DNA of 53,865 nt, taken from positions 18,912 through 72,776 of the forward strand of contig PMOA01000041.1 of assembly GCA_003161635.1 (NCBI GenBank). Direction: 5' to 3'. Positions 16,180 through 25,100 of this stretch are shown one piece after another. Each line of letters begins with the position of its first letter. Position 1 is the first letter of the stretch. The position numbers and the translations under genes are program-made. Origin of the DNA: Limisphaerales bacterium (GTDB lineage Bacteria; Verrucomicrobiota; Verrucomicrobiia; Limisphaerales; UBA11358). Under the pieces are notes generated by a model. It saw only the letters and a list, made by a program, of their open reading frames with translations, did no database searches and was not told the origin of the DNA.

Positions 16180-16253
16180 TTCGGAGGGCGGAGTGCCACG
16201 ACGCCCCAATCACCCTTCCAAATTCAGGGGCTCGCAGAGCTCGCCCCTCCGAA
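16180..16253. repeat. Palindromic element, family C
   Basis: TTCGGAGGGCGGAGTGCC at the left and GAGCTCGCCCCTCCGAA at the right are imperfect complements. It lies between the DAHP synthase leader and the end of ychF, 5 bases beyond the ychF stop. A related copy is at 50873-50940. Together with the leader peptide, attenuator and promoter this accounts for the 328-base gap 15931-16258. Confidence 0.7.
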
Positions 16254-16258
16254 CAAAA

Positions 16259-17368
16259 TCAGACGTTGAATTTGAATAGTAATACGTCGCCGTCCTTGAC
16301 GACGTAATCGCGGCCTTCGATGCGATAGTGGCCGGTTTCACGGGCGTGGCCAACCGAGCCGCACTTCACCAGATCATCCCAGTTCACCGTCTCCGCCTTG
16401 ATGAACCCGCGTTCGAAGTCGGTGTGAATGGTGCCGGCGGCCTTCACGGCCGTGTCCCCGGCGTGAATCGTCCACGCGCGGACCTCCTTTTCGTTGAAGG
16501 TGAAAAACGTCCGCAAGCCGAGCACGTGATACGCAGCCCGAATGAGCTGGCCGGCGCCGGATTCGGCAACGCCGAGTTCCTTCAAAAATTCCTTCGCTTC
16601 GTCCGGCGACAAATCAACGAGGTCGCTTTCAATCTGCGCGCTGACGACGACGGCTTCGCACGCGAGATGTGTCTTCACGTAGTCGCGCACTTTTTGGACG
16701 AATGGATTGTCGTCCGCGGTGGCGAGGTCGGATTCCTTGACGTTGCAGACGAAGACGGTTGGTTTGTCGGTCAGGAGGAAGAAAGTCCGCACGATTGACT
16801 TTTCCTCCGGCGCCAGCGGGAGCGCGAGCATGTTGGCCGGTTTGCCCGTGTCCAGATGGGCGCCAATCTTTTCCAGCAGGTGCTCCTCCAGCTGCGCGTG
16901 TTTGTCCCCGCGTTTCACGTCCTTGGCAATTTTTTCCCGCCGCTTTTTGACCGCCTCGATGTCGGCCAGCACCAGTTCGGTGGTGACGATTTCGATGTCG
17001 CGCACGGGATCCACACTGCCCGTGACGTGGACGATGTCGGGATCCTCGAAGCAGCGGACGACATGCAGGATGGCGTCCACCTCGCGGATGTGGCTCAAAA
17101 ATTTGTTGCCCAGGCCTTCGCCGTGCGATGAGCCTTTCACCAAGCCGGCGATGTCCACGAATTCAATCGTCGTGGGGATGAGGGTCTGCGTTTTCGCGAT
17201 TTTGGCAAGCGGTTCGAGCCTCGGTTCCGGCACGGTGACCACGCCGAGGTTCGGTTCGATGGTGCAGAAGGGATAATTCTCCGCCGGCGCCTTGTGCGAA
17301 CGGGTGACGGCGTTGAAAAACGTGGATTTCCCGACGTTGGGCAGACCGACGATTCCAGCTTTTAACAT
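16259..17368 (-). CDS. ychF: Ribosome-associated OBG-family ATPase/GTPase
   Basis: A 369-residue member of the YchF/Ola1 family of P-loop proteins that bind the ribosome and hydrolyse ATP. It begins MLKAGIVGLPNVGKST, has the switch region DIAGLVKGSSHGEGLGNKFL, and ends in a TGS-like domain (LRTFFTFNEKEVRAWTI ... GDVLLFKFNV). The NVKE motif replaces the NKxD of true GTPases, as usual. The ATG at 17368 starts the family-conserved N-terminus; the track ORF runs 13 codons upstream into the LysE-gene end. Downstream member of a minus-strand run with psd, pssA and a LysE-type gene. Confidence 0.95.
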   Translation of the reverse strand: MLKAGIVGLPNVGKSTFFNAVTRSHKAPAENYPFCTIEPNLGVVTVPEPRLEPLAKIAKTQTLIPTTIEFVDIAGLVKGSSHGEGLGNKFLSHIREVDAILHVVRCFEDPDIVHVTGSVDPVRDIEIVTTELVLADIEAVKKRREKIAKDVKRGDKHAQLEEHLLEKIGAHLDTGKPANMLALPLAPEEKSIVRTFFLLTDKPTVFVCNVKESDLATADDNPFVQKVRDYVKTHLACEAVVVSAQIESDLVDLSPDEAKEFLKELGVAESGAGQLIRAAYHVLGLRTFFTFNEKEVRAWTIHAGDTAVKAAGTIHTDFERGFIKAETVNWDDLVKCGSVGHARETGHYRIEGRDYVVKDGDVLLFKFNV

Positions 17369-17403
17369 GGTTTGATTATGGAAAAATTTTCGCGCGCCGG
17401 CGT

Positions 17404-18120
17404 TCAAATTCCATGTCTATGCCGCGCCAACTGCAACGCGAGGAGCACACCGTTAATCAATCCCAGTACAATCAGGCAAACACCGGAAAAATGTTCCATG
17501 CGCAGGAGCGTCCGCTCGCTCAACCGCCCCTGGCCGCGCGACGACAGCCAGCTCAACGCAAAAAACCACAGGTTCGCGCCCAGCGCGACGCCGGTAATGA
17601 ACGTCGCTTTGGCGGCGATGGTGTCCTCCACCCACTCGTAGGAGGTGAAATAGGGTTCGTGCGACATGAAGTAGGCGGCCGCCACGATCCAGAACAGGAG
17701 CACGCCGAGGTTGCCCAGCACGCGCACGAAGCCCGTCATGAACGCCGAGTGCGGATGCAGTTTTTCACCGATGCGTTGTTCAATCCGGCTGGCTGCCGCG
17801 CCGAGTTCCGTGGGCGCGGTCACCGTTTTCGCCAAAAGAAATTTTGCGCCGAGAAACAGCATGAAGACGAAGGTGAACACCTCCATCAAGGTTTTGATGA
17901 TGCGGATCTTAAAGAACGACGAAAATCCGGTGAAGGCAATCGTGCAGTAAATCACATCCATCGTTGCCGCGCCGAGCCCGACCAGCACGGCCCGCAGGAA
18001 ACCACGCCGCGTGCCTTCGTTGATGATGGTGAGATTCACGGGACCAACGGGTATCGAGAGCAGCATTCCGCTGAGGAAGCCCGTCAGGGCAGAAAGTAAA
18101 ATGGGCGGCAGTTCCGGCAT
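17404..18120 (-). CDS. LysE/RhtB-family exporter
   Basis: A 238-residue integral membrane protein with about six hydrophobic segments. The N-terminal motif GFLSGMLLSIPVGPVNLTIINEGTRRG is typical of LysE-type translocators, which export amino acids or similar small molecules. A hydrophilic loop around residues 100-120 (TAPTELGAAASRIEQR) separates the two halves. It starts 3 bases after the pssA stop and is followed by ychF. The substrate cannot be read from the sequence. Confidence 0.82.
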   Translation of the reverse strand: MPELPPILLSALTGFLSGMLLSIPVGPVNLTIINEGTRRGFLRAVLVGLGAATMDVIYCTIAFTGFSSFFKIRIIKTLMEVFTFVFMLFLGAKFLLAKTVTAPTELGAAASRIEQRIGEKLHPHSAFMTGFVRVLGNLGVLLFWIVAAAYFMSHEPYFTSYEWVEDTIAAKATFITGVALGANLWFFALSWLSSRGQGRLSERTLLRMEHFSGVCLIVLGLINGVLLALQLARHRHGI

Positions 18121-18123
18121 GGC

Positions 18124-18981
18124 TTATTGCCCCACTTCCGGTTCGTCCTCGTCTTCCTCTTCAATTTCCCGGCGCCAGGCGCGCGAGATGCGCGGCCGTA
18201 CAAAGCCGTAAATCAAATACGCCGTGAAAAACAGCGGCAGAATGAACACCAGGATTTTTTCCCGCAAAATGACTACACAGCCGACAAACAAAATCGCCAC
18301 CAGCGTCTTGGTGAATGTCCGCGTCGCGCGCAAATTAAGTGATTTGAAACTCGGATACCGCACCTGGCTGACCATCATCCACGATAAAAACAGCAGCAGC
18401 ACCGGCAGCAGAAACCGCCATTTGCCTTTGGGGAAATCCTTTTCCTCCACCCACATGATGAAGAGCGTCAGCGACGCCACCAAGGCCGCCGCCGAGGGAA
18501 TGGGAAAGCCGACAAATTCCCGACCGCTGCCACCCGGGTGCGTGGACAGCACATTGAACCGCGCCAGGCGAAAGGCGCCGCAGATCAGGTAAATGGAGGC
18601 GATGAACCAGCCGAGTTCCGGATGTTCGGGAAACACATCGCGCAGCACGATCCGGTGCACCAGAAACGCCGGTGCGACGCCGAACGAAATCAAATCCGCC
18701 AGCGAATCGAATTCGCGCCCGAACGGACTTTCCGCGCCACCCCAACGCGCCACGCGCCCGTCGAACAAATCGCAAACACACGCGAACAAAATGAATATGA
18801 GGGCAAGGTAAATCTGGCTGACATAATTATCGCCCAGCGGGTCGGCCTCGACGATTTTGGTCAGCGCCACAAAGCCGCAGAACAGATTGCCCGCCGTCAG
18901 CAGGTTCGGCAGAAAATAAATTTTCAACCGGCTTTCGTCCGAATCGTCGGGTAGTGGTGGTTGGATAACAGGCGCAGTCAT
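18124..18981 (-). CDS. pssA: CDP-diacylglycerol-serine O-phosphatidyltransferase
   Basis: Makes phosphatidylserine from CDP-diacylglycerol and serine at the inner membrane. The 285-residue protein has the CDP-alcohol phosphatidyltransferase motif as DGRVARWGGAESPFGREFDSLAD and about seven hydrophobic segments. The tail is charged and acidic (EIEEEDEDEPEVGQ). It begins three bases after the stop of psd, the next enzyme of the pathway, so the two form an operon for phosphatidylethanolamine, with psd first. Confidence 0.93.
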   Translation of the reverse strand: MTAPVIQPPLPDDSDESRLKIYFLPNLLTAGNLFCGFVALTKIVEADPLGDNYVSQIYLALIFILFACVCDLFDGRVARWGGAESPFGREFDSLADLISFGVAPAFLVHRIVLRDVFPEHPELGWFIASIYLICGAFRLARFNVLSTHPGGSGREFVGFPIPSAAALVASLTLFIMWVEEKDFPKGKWRFLLPVLLLFLSWMMVSQVRYPSFKSLNLRATRTFTKTLVAILFVGCVVILREKILVFILPLFFTAYLIYGFVRPRISRAWRREIEEEDEDEPEVGQ

Positions 18982-18984
18982 AAA

Positions 18985-19674
18985 TCAATCAAACGAAGCA
19001 ATCACGGTTTCGCCGCCGATCGCCTTGTCGCCGAGATTCACCTTGATTTTGGCGCGGCGTGGCAGATAAACCTCCACGCGCGACCCGAATTGAATCAGGC
19101 TGATGCGTTCGCCGCGCTGGACGATGTCGTTTTGATTGATCCACGGCACGATGCGGCGCGCAATGAGGCCGGCGATGAGGCGCACCCCGATTTTTTCGCC
19201 CGGCGGCTCCGTGGTGTCGAGGCCGATGAGCACGTTTTCATTGAACTGCGCGGAATCGGTCTTCATCGCGCTGAGATATTGGCCGGGCGTGTGCTTGAAA
19301 AGGGCGACGCGGCCCGTCACCGGCGCGCATTGCACATGAATGTCAATCACCGAGAGAAAAATCGAGACGCGCTGGCATTCACCGCCCATGAATTCCGCCT
19401 CGGTCGTGGTGTCAATCACATCCACCTTGCCGTGACCGGGCGCAATGATGAGGTTGGGGCCGGTGGGCACCATCGGGTCGGGATCGCGGAAGAAATAAAA
19501 GGTGAAGACGGTGAACAACACCCAAAGTCCGACGAGCGTCCAGGTCAAATATTCCAGCACAAACGTCCCGATGTACTTGGCCAGCAAGGCACCCGCCAGC
19601 AGCGCGACCACCCCTGCACCGGCGAAACTGATGAGGCGTAACGCGGCGAGGGCGGCTTTTCCCGAGTGTTTCAC
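18985..19674 (-). CDS. psd: Phosphatidylserine decarboxylase proenzyme, short form
   Basis: Decarboxylates phosphatidylserine to phosphatidylethanolamine. The 229-residue protein has two N-terminal hydrophobic segments, the FFRDPDP motif, IHVQCAPVTG and the self-cleavage site FGSR near the C-terminus, where the serine becomes the pyruvoyl group. The short 'FGS' type matches small PSD-A-like enzymes. The GTG at 19674 was chosen; the track start is a TTG at 19737 preceded by residues with no family resemblance. Directly upstream of pssA in the same operon. Confidence 0.9.
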   Translation of the reverse strand: MKHSGKAALAALRLISFAGAGVVALLAGALLAKYIGTFVLEYLTWTLVGLWVLFTVFTFYFFRDPDPMVPTGPNLIIAPGHGKVDVIDTTTEAEFMGGECQRVSIFLSVIDIHVQCAPVTGRVALFKHTPGQYLSAMKTDSAQFNENVLIGLDTTEPPGEKIGVRLIAGLIARRIVPWINQNDIVQRGERISLIQFGSRVEVYLPRRAKIKVNLGDKAIGGETVIASFD

Positions 19675-19796
19675 GCGACCATGATAAAAATTTCGCGCGC
19701 CACTTGCAATTCGGCATTTTCGGGGCAATTTAAGCAAGTCGTCTCATCCGGCGCATGCCGGCAACGCGACGAAACAAAAACCAAATTAAAACGATT

Positions 19797-20240
19797 ATGT
19801 CATTGCACACTCCTGATTTGACGAAGCAACCGCCGCGCAGCCCGCGCGTGCGGCTGGGTGGTTACGTGATTCTGCCGCGCTGCCTCGACAAGGGCCGCGC
19901 GGCCATCGCCGGCAAAAACGGCGAATATCATTACGCCTGTCCCCTCGACAAGCAATTCCTCGAATTTGCCGGCGTTGACCCCGAGGCGTTAAAAAAGCAA
20001 CTGAACAAAAGTGACACCGAAGTTCTCGAATGGATCAACGCCAACACAAAACCCAAGCGCACTGCGCCCGAAATCGTCGCGTGGTCGGCCTGGCAGGAGC
20101 AACGTGCGCCGGACAATCCGGATTCGCGCGAGTATTTCAACGGACTGCACAAGAACGGCGCGCCCAAGCGCACGGACATCGTGACGTGGTTTGACGTGCT
20201 GGATATGGACGATTACGTGAGTTTCGGCGGCAAGGGCTGA
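19797..20240 (+). CDS. DUF5069-type hypothetical protein
   Basis: A 147-residue soluble protein resembling the DUF5069 family: PRSPRVRLGGYVILPRCLDKGRA at the start and SREYFNGLH ... DIVTWFDVLDMDDYVSF at the end. The function of the family is not known. The start ATG at 19797 was preferred over 19755 because the extra codons come from the untranslated leader. It is divergent from psd and convergent with the GreA-like gene, with a strong terminator in between. Confidence 0.78.
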   Translation: MSLHTPDLTKQPPRSPRVRLGGYVILPRCLDKGRAAIAGKNGEYHYACPLDKQFLEFAGVDPEALKKQLNKSDTEVLEWINANTKPKRTAPEIVAWSAWQEQRAPDNPDSREYFNGLHKNGAPKRTDIVTWFDVLDMDDYVSFGGKG

Positions 20241-20254
20241 AAAGATTCAACCCC

Positions 20255-20305
20255 AAAAACACAAAGGCGCAAAGTGGTACAATACTTTGCGCCGGTTGTG
20301 TTTTT
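20255..20305. terminator. Bidirectional intrinsic terminator
   Basis: AAAAACACAA and GGCGCAAAGT pair with ACTTTGCGCC and TTGTGTTTTT around an 8-base loop, giving an A-run, GC stem and T-run readable on both strands. It lies between the convergent DUF5069 and GreA-like genes. Confidence 0.92.
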
Positions 20306-20312
20306 AAGGAGC

Positions 20313-22163
20313 TTAAACTGTTGCCACCGTTCCATTCGGCGCAGTGGCTGCAGCCCGGAAAGCCTCGATGTGTTCGATGCGATGCCGGCGTTTCGCACCG
20401 TGCAGCTCAAATTCCACTTCGTCGCCGACTTTGTTGTTGAGCAATGACTGCGCGACGGGCGTGAGATAGCTGATGACGCCCTTGTCCGGGTCGGAGTCCC
20501 AGGCCCCGAGAATGGTAAATGTTTCCGGCTGGTTCGCGCCCAGATCCATGGCCCGCACAATCGTGCCGATGCTGACAACGTCGGTGCGCGCGTTGGAAAA
20601 ATCCGTGCCGCGGGCGCGGGTGAGCTGCGTTTCGAGTTCGTCCTTGCGGCGCATGAGCATTTTCTGCATTTCCTTGGCGGCCTTGAATTCGTGATTTTCG
20701 CTGAGGTCGCCGTAACTGCGGGCGGTGGCGATTTCCTTGGAGTTGGCCGGAATTTTCTTCTGCACCAATTCCTGATACTCGGCCTTGCGGCGTTCGAGAC
20801 TTTCCCACGAAACCAGCATCGTGCTGTCCTGTTTGGACTGTTCGCCGCTGATGAGCGATTGGACGGCGGGATGACTTTTGACGAGCCGCGCAAGGAGCGA
20901 GCGTTTGTCCATGTCATCGAACACCGGGGACAGTTGCAATGCGCGGGTGAGGTCTTTGACGACCTCGATGTCGGCGGACGCGGTCAACTCGGCGATCAAT
21001 TCATGATCGTCCAAAATGAATTCCCGCAAACGGTTTGAGCGCTTTTCGTTGAATTGATCCCGCTCCATCCCGGTGAGCATCGCGCGAAAAACTTCCGGAC
21101 CGAGAATGTCGGCGAAGGCGTCGCTGCGTTCGCGCCCGAGCCAGAGCAACAGTTCGGTGCTCGCCGTATGCTGATTGACCAGCCGCGCGAGCGTTTCCTT
21201 GAGCAAATCCATTTTGCCTTCCTGGATCAGCAAATTGGCAAACTCGCGGCACAATTTCGCGGAAACGAAATTCAACGAATAACGCAGCACTTCATGCCAG
21301 CGCTCGGGATTCGCCGCCTTGAACGACGCCAGCGCATAGTGGTGCTTCGCGGCGGGAATTTGTTCCAGCACCGGACCGAATTTAATGTCCTGCGCCCAGA
21401 GTTGCGCGGCGGTGATTTCGTCGGGCGCCGGCGGCAATCCGGCGATTTCGCGCAATTCGTCGCGCGCAAAAACGGCTTCCAGCGCGACCGACGGCTGCGT
21501 GCGTTGATACGACGCAATGTCCGTGTTCAGCCCGGCGATGATTTCACCGGCGGCGGCCTGCTTGTCGGCCAGGTCCGGCGCGCTTTTAGATAATTCGCCG
21601 ACGACCGCCACGCGCGCCTTCAAACCCTTCGCCGCGCGAAAATTCGTCATTAACCGGTCCTGCAACGAAATTTCTTTGGCTTGATAGACGACCGGCTCGG
21701 TTTTTTTCAGCGGCACGATGAAGTGTCCGTCCTTTTTCATTTCGCGCCGCGCGGTTTCCCACCATTTCTTCCAATCGTCGCGAATGACATCCGGCACGAG
21801 CGCCTGCTGAATCTGGTCCGCCGTCGCCTTGCCGCCGTAGCTGTTCAGCACGAGCTTGATCAAATCGAGATGGTGCGCGGCCATCTGGCGCACGCTATCC
21901 AGATCGTTGGCCTTGCGCGCGAGAATGTGATCCTTGGGAATCGGTTTGAGGCTTTCGACGGCGAAGCCCAAATCCATCGTGTGTCCCGGCTTGCCGGCAA
22001 AATCAATCGTGAACCGCGCAAAAACCGTGTCCACCGTTTTGATGCGCCCGAAGCCCCAACTGCGATGCGTGCAGCAGCCGCTTTCCGCCAGCAACGTCAG
22101 CGGCTCCACATGCCGCCCTTCGATTTTTCCCGCCGCCGCCAATTTCTCGAATTCTTCTCTCAT
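20313..22163 (-). CDS. greA: GreA-type transcript cleavage factor with long N-terminal extension
   Basis: A 616-residue protein. Only the last 160 or so residues are GreA: the coiled coil with the acidic tip YGDLSENHEFKAAKEMQ (the D and E that stimulate RNA polymerase cleavage) and the FKBP-like C-terminal domain (VVSIGTIVRAMDLG ... PVAQSLLNNKVGDEVEF). The preceding 450 residues are mostly helical; WGFGRIKTVD near residue 36 resembles a small beta barrel. Chlamydial GreA is similarly enlarged, so this looks like a trait shared in the PVC group. It rescues backtracked polymerase; the role of the extension is unknown. The start is only 34 bases from the divergent rsmB start. Confidence 0.88.
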   Translation of the reverse strand: MREEFEKLAAAGKIEGRHVEPLTLLAESGCCTHRSWGFGRIKTVDTVFARFTIDFAGKPGHTMDLGFAVESLKPIPKDHILARKANDLDSVRQMAAHHLDLIKLVLNSYGGKATADQIQQALVPDVIRDDWKKWWETARREMKKDGHFIVPLKKTEPVVYQAKEISLQDRLMTNFRAAKGLKARVAVVGELSKSAPDLADKQAAAGEIIAGLNTDIASYQRTQPSVALEAVFARDELREIAGLPPAPDEITAAQLWAQDIKFGPVLEQIPAAKHHYALASFKAANPERWHEVLRYSLNFVSAKLCREFANLLIQEGKMDLLKETLARLVNQHTASTELLLWLGRERSDAFADILGPEVFRAMLTGMERDQFNEKRSNRLREFILDDHELIAELTASADIEVVKDLTRALQLSPVFDDMDKRSLLARLVKSHPAVQSLISGEQSKQDSTMLVSWESLERRKAEYQELVQKKIPANSKEIATARSYGDLSENHEFKAAKEMQKMLMRRKDELETQLTRARGTDFSNARTDVVSIGTIVRAMDLGANQPETFTILGAWDSDPDKGVISYLTPVAQSLLNNKVGDEVEFELHGAKRRHRIEHIEAFRAAATAPNGTVATV

Positions 22164-22197
22164 AAAAAAATCGTATTCCTCTCGTCACGGATTCACA

Positions 22198-23544
22198 ATG
22201 GCTCCATTAAACGTGGTGAACGAACAAAAACCAAGAGAAATCGCGGTGCGCGTTTTGCAACAACGACGCGCCGGGGGCAAATTCATTGAAGATTTGCTCG
22301 AAACCGCGCTGCATGGCGCGCAACTTTCGTCCGCCGACCGCGCGCTTTGCCAGGAAATCGTGTACGGCATCGTGCGCTGGCAGGCGACACTCGACTGGCT
22401 CATCGCTCGAAAAACAGATGGGCGCGAACAAAAACCCGGCTTGCAAAACTTGTTGCGGCTCGGCCTCTACCAAATTTTCCGGCTCGACCGGATTCCCGAC
22501 CACGCTGCCGTCAACGAAACCGTCGAACTCGCCAAACAAAACGGTTTCGGCGCGCAGGCCGGTTTTGTGAACGCCGTTCTGCGCGGCTACCTGCGCGAGC
22601 ATGACGAAACCAAAAAACTTCTGGCCGGATTAAAAATTTCGCAGCCCGCACTGGGCTGGTCGCATCCCGAATGGCTGGTTGCCCGCTGGCAAAAGCGCTG
22701 GGGCATCGAAAAAACCGCGTCGCTTTTGGAATGGAACAACACGCCGCCGAAAACATTCGCGCGTGTCAACACCTTGAAAACCGACGCGGGCAACCTGCTC
22801 GAAAAATGGCGCGACGAAAATGTGGAATACGATTTCGTCCGGCGCGAGCAACTCGGGGAAAACCTGGTCTTTGAATTGAAGTCGCATCCGCCACTATCGT
22901 CGCTGGCGAGTTTTCGCGACGGCTGGTTTTACATTCAAGACCCCGGCACGCTGCTCGCCGCGTGCAAACTCGGACCGCAGCCCGGCGAAACGATTTTGGA
23001 TTTCTGCGCCGCGCCCGGTGGCAAAACGACGTTCATCGCGCAGTTGATGAACAACCAGGGCCGCATTGTCGCGCAGGATGTTTCGGATGAACGACTGAAA
23101 TGGATTCAAGAAAACTGCCAACGGCTGGGGGTGACTTGTGTGGAGCTGCAACGTGCTGCCGGCATCTTGTCGGCAGAACAAACTAAAGATGGAACTGCCA
23201 GCGGGACGCTGGCAGCACGTTTCGACCGTATCCTGGTGGACGCTCCGTGCTCGAACACCGGCGTGATGCGCCGCCGCGTGGATTTGCGCTGGCGGATCCA
23301 GCCGGCGGAAATCGAATGCCTCCGCACCGCACAACTGGATTTGCTCCAACAAGCCGCGACACAGGTGAAGCCCGGCGGGGTTTTGGTTTACAGCACGTGC
23401 AGCCTTGAGCCGGAAGAAAATGGTGAAGTCGTGAAACATTTTTTGAACGAACACGCCGATTTCAAATTGGAAAGCGAACACGAATTGCTGCCGTTTGTGG
23501 ATAACGTGGACGGGGCGTATGTGGCAAAACTGATTCGCGCTTAA
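22198..23544 (+). CDS. rsmB: 16S rRNA m5C967 methyltransferase RsmB, with in-frame palindromic insertion
   Basis: A 448-residue Fmu/RsmB homologue: an N-terminal NusB-like RNA-binding domain (about 1-140) and a Rossmann methyltransferase domain with the SAM motif DFCAAPGGKTTFIAQL and the two catalytic cysteines in DAPCSNTGVM and YSTCSLEPEENGE. Between the second SAM motif region and DAPCS, residues about 318-341 (AAGILSAEQTKDGTASGTLAA) are encoded by a 70-base palindrome and have no counterpart in usual RsmB proteins. The frame stays open and the catalytic motifs are intact, so activity is probably kept. The ATG at 22198 was chosen; upstream codons in this frame overlap greA. Confidence 0.93.
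   Translation: MAPLNVVNEQKPREIAVRVLQQRRAGGKFIEDLLETALHGAQLSSADRALCQEIVYGIVRWQATLDWLIARKTDGREQKPGLQNLLRLGLYQIFRLDRIPDHAAVNETVELAKQNGFGAQAGFVNAVLRGYLREHDETKKLLAGLKISQPALGWSHPEWLVARWQKRWGIEKTASLLEWNNTPPKTFARVNTLKTDAGNLLEKWRDENVEYDFVRREQLGENLVFELKSHPPLSSLASFRDGWFYIQDPGTLLAACKLGPQPGETILDFCAAPGGKTTFIAQLMNNQGRIVAQDVSDERLKWIQENCQRLGVTCVELQRAAGILSAEQTKDGTASGTLAARFDRILVDAPCSNTGVMRRRVDLRWRIQPAEIECLRTAQLDLLQQAATQVKPGGVLVYSTCSLEPEENGEVVKHFLNEHADFKLESEHELLPFVDNVDGAYVAKLIRA
23151..23220. repeat. Family D palindromic element inside rsmB
   Basis: Perfect 10-base ends ACGTGCTGCC / GGCAGCACGT around two smaller hairpins (CTGCCGGC..TCGGCAG and CTGCCAGC..GCTGGCAG). It is read through in frame and adds about 22 residues to RsmB. 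The core matches the intergenic copy at 9438-9479. Confidence 0.85.
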
Positions 23545-23545
23545 C

Positions 23546-24316
23546 TCACATCCCCATGATCTGGTAGCCGCAATCCACATAAATCACCTGTCCGGTGATG
23601 GCCGCGGCGCCGTCGCTGGCGAGGAACACTCCGGTCGCGCCGAGTTCGTCGGGCAGCACATTGCGCTTGAGCGGCGCGTGGACTTCGTAATGTTTGATCA
23701 TTTCATTGAAACCGCTTATGCCGCGCGCAGCCAGCGTGTTGACCGGGCCGGCGCTGATGCAATTCACACGGATTTTTTTCGGGCCGAGATCGTAGGCGAG
23801 ATAGCGTGTGCTGGCTTCGAGCGCGGCCTTGGCCACGCCCATGACGTTGTAATGAGGCACGACTTTTTCCGCGCCGTAATAACTCATGCCAATGATGCTG
23901 CCACCATCAGGCATGAGCGGCGCGGCGGCGCGCGACAGCGCGACGAGTGAATAGGCGCTCACGTCGTGGGCGATGCGGAACGCCTCGCGGCTGGTATTCA
24001 CGAATTCGCCTTCGAGCGCGGCCTTCGGCGCGAACGCCACCGAGTGCAGGAGCAAATGCAGCTTGCCGAATTTTTCGCCGACAGTTTTGAAGACGCTGGC
24101 GATTTCGTCGTCTTTCGTCACATCGCACGGCAGGATGAGCGTGTCGGCACCAAACGCGCCGGCGAGTTCCGCGACGCTTTCCTTGACGCGATCGCCCTGA
24201 TACGTGAACACGAGTTTCGCGCCTTCGCGCGCCCACGCCTGCGCAATGGCCCAGGCAATGGAGCGTTGGTTGGCGACACCGAAGACGATTCCGAGTTTTC
24301 CGTCGAGTAATGGCAT
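23546..24316 (-). CDS. fabI: Enoyl-[acyl-carrier-protein] reductase (NADH)
   Basis: Last reductive step of fatty acid elongation. The 256-residue short-chain dehydrogenase has the FabI form of the cofactor site (GVANQRSIAWAIAQA), SVAFAPK, and the catalytic Tyr-x6-Lys pair in YYGAEKVVPHYNVMGVAK, the spacing that marks FabI. It ends DCGYQIMGM. It is convergent with rsmB, with a single base between the stop codons. FabI is the triclosan target class; no resistance substitution was assessed. Confidence 0.95.
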   Translation of the reverse strand: MPLLDGKLGIVFGVANQRSIAWAIAQAWAREGAKLVFTYQGDRVKESVAELAGAFGADTLILPCDVTKDDEIASVFKTVGEKFGKLHLLLHSVAFAPKAALEGEFVNTSREAFRIAHDVSAYSLVALSRAAAPLMPDGGSIIGMSYYGAEKVVPHYNVMGVAKAALEASTRYLAYDLGPKKIRVNCISAGPVNTLAARGISGFNEMIKHYEVHAPLKRNVLPDELGATGVFLASDGAAAITGQVIYVDCGYQIMGM

Positions 24317-24431
24317 AAATTAACCGTTAAAATGTTAAATTGGAAAAATCCGCGTTAACAAAGGAATAAGGTAAATTGACCAGCGCGTCCAGCCTCGACT
24401 CATATTAGCGCGGTGGTTAAGTTGAACGCAC

Positions 24432-25082
24432 ATGGATGCAAATTGGATTATTGAGGGCTTGATCAGTTACCTGGGACTGATCGTGCTGCTGACGTTTCAC
24501 GAGTTCGGCCACGCGTGGACGGCGGAAAAATGCGGGGATGACACGGCGCGATTACAAGGTCGCTGCTCGCTCAATCCCATTGTCCACATTGACCCGATTG
24601 GCACAGTCCTGTTGCCGTTGATGATGATTTTTCTCCCGTTCGGCGTCAGCCGGTTCATGATTGGCTGGGCGAAACCGGTGCCGGTGAATCCTTACAACCT
24701 GCGCAATCCCCGCGTTGATGACATTTTGGTTTCCATGGCCGGTCCGGCGATGAATTTGTTGCTGGCCGTCGGGCTGGTGGCCCTGGCACGTGCCGGATTG
24801 TTGTTCCATCTGGGAGGTGTTGCGGAGTTATTCCTGCAAATGGCTGCACTCAGCCTGCTGCTGTGCTTTTTCAATTTGATTCCGATTCCGCCACTGGACG
24901 GCTCACACGTGCTGCGGAATTTGACCGGCATGAGCTACGAAACCTATTACCAGTTCGCGCGGTTCGGGTTCATCGCCGTGATTCTCGTGCTGCAAGTTCC
25001 CCAGGTGCGCGACACGTTGAACACCGTCACCTTCGGCACTTTGACCGGCCTGGCTTTCTGTTTTGGCTTCCCGATGCGATGA
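24432..25082 (+). CDS. Site-2 protease family (M50) membrane metalloprotease
   Basis: A 216-residue integral membrane protein with the zinc site HEFGH near residue 23 and the third ligand motif NLIPIPPLDGS near residue 150, with four to six hydrophobic segments. This compact type without PDZ domains resembles YwhC/Rip3-like minimal site-2 proteases, which cut substrates inside the membrane. No partner or anti-sigma factor gene is nearby, so the substrate is unknown. It starts the plus-strand run leading into the OPT transporter, 18 bases downstream. Confidence 0.88.
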   Translation: MDANWIIEGLISYLGLIVLLTFHEFGHAWTAEKCGDDTARLQGRCSLNPIVHIDPIGTVLLPLMMIFLPFGVSRFMIGWAKPVPVNPYNLRNPRVDDILVSMAGPAMNLLLAVGLVALARAGLLFHLGGVAELFLQMAALSLLLCFFNLIPIPPLDGSHVLRNLTGMSYETYYQFARFGFIAVILVLQVPQVRDTLNTVTFGTLTGLAFCFGFPMR

Positions 25083-25100
25083 CCCGCAAAAAATTTCCGC

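Noticed and set aside
23151-23220. Palindrome in rsmB read as a frameshift or sequencing artefact
   Set aside because: The reading frame is continuous on both sides and catalytic motifs are intact, so it is treated as a real in-frame insertion.
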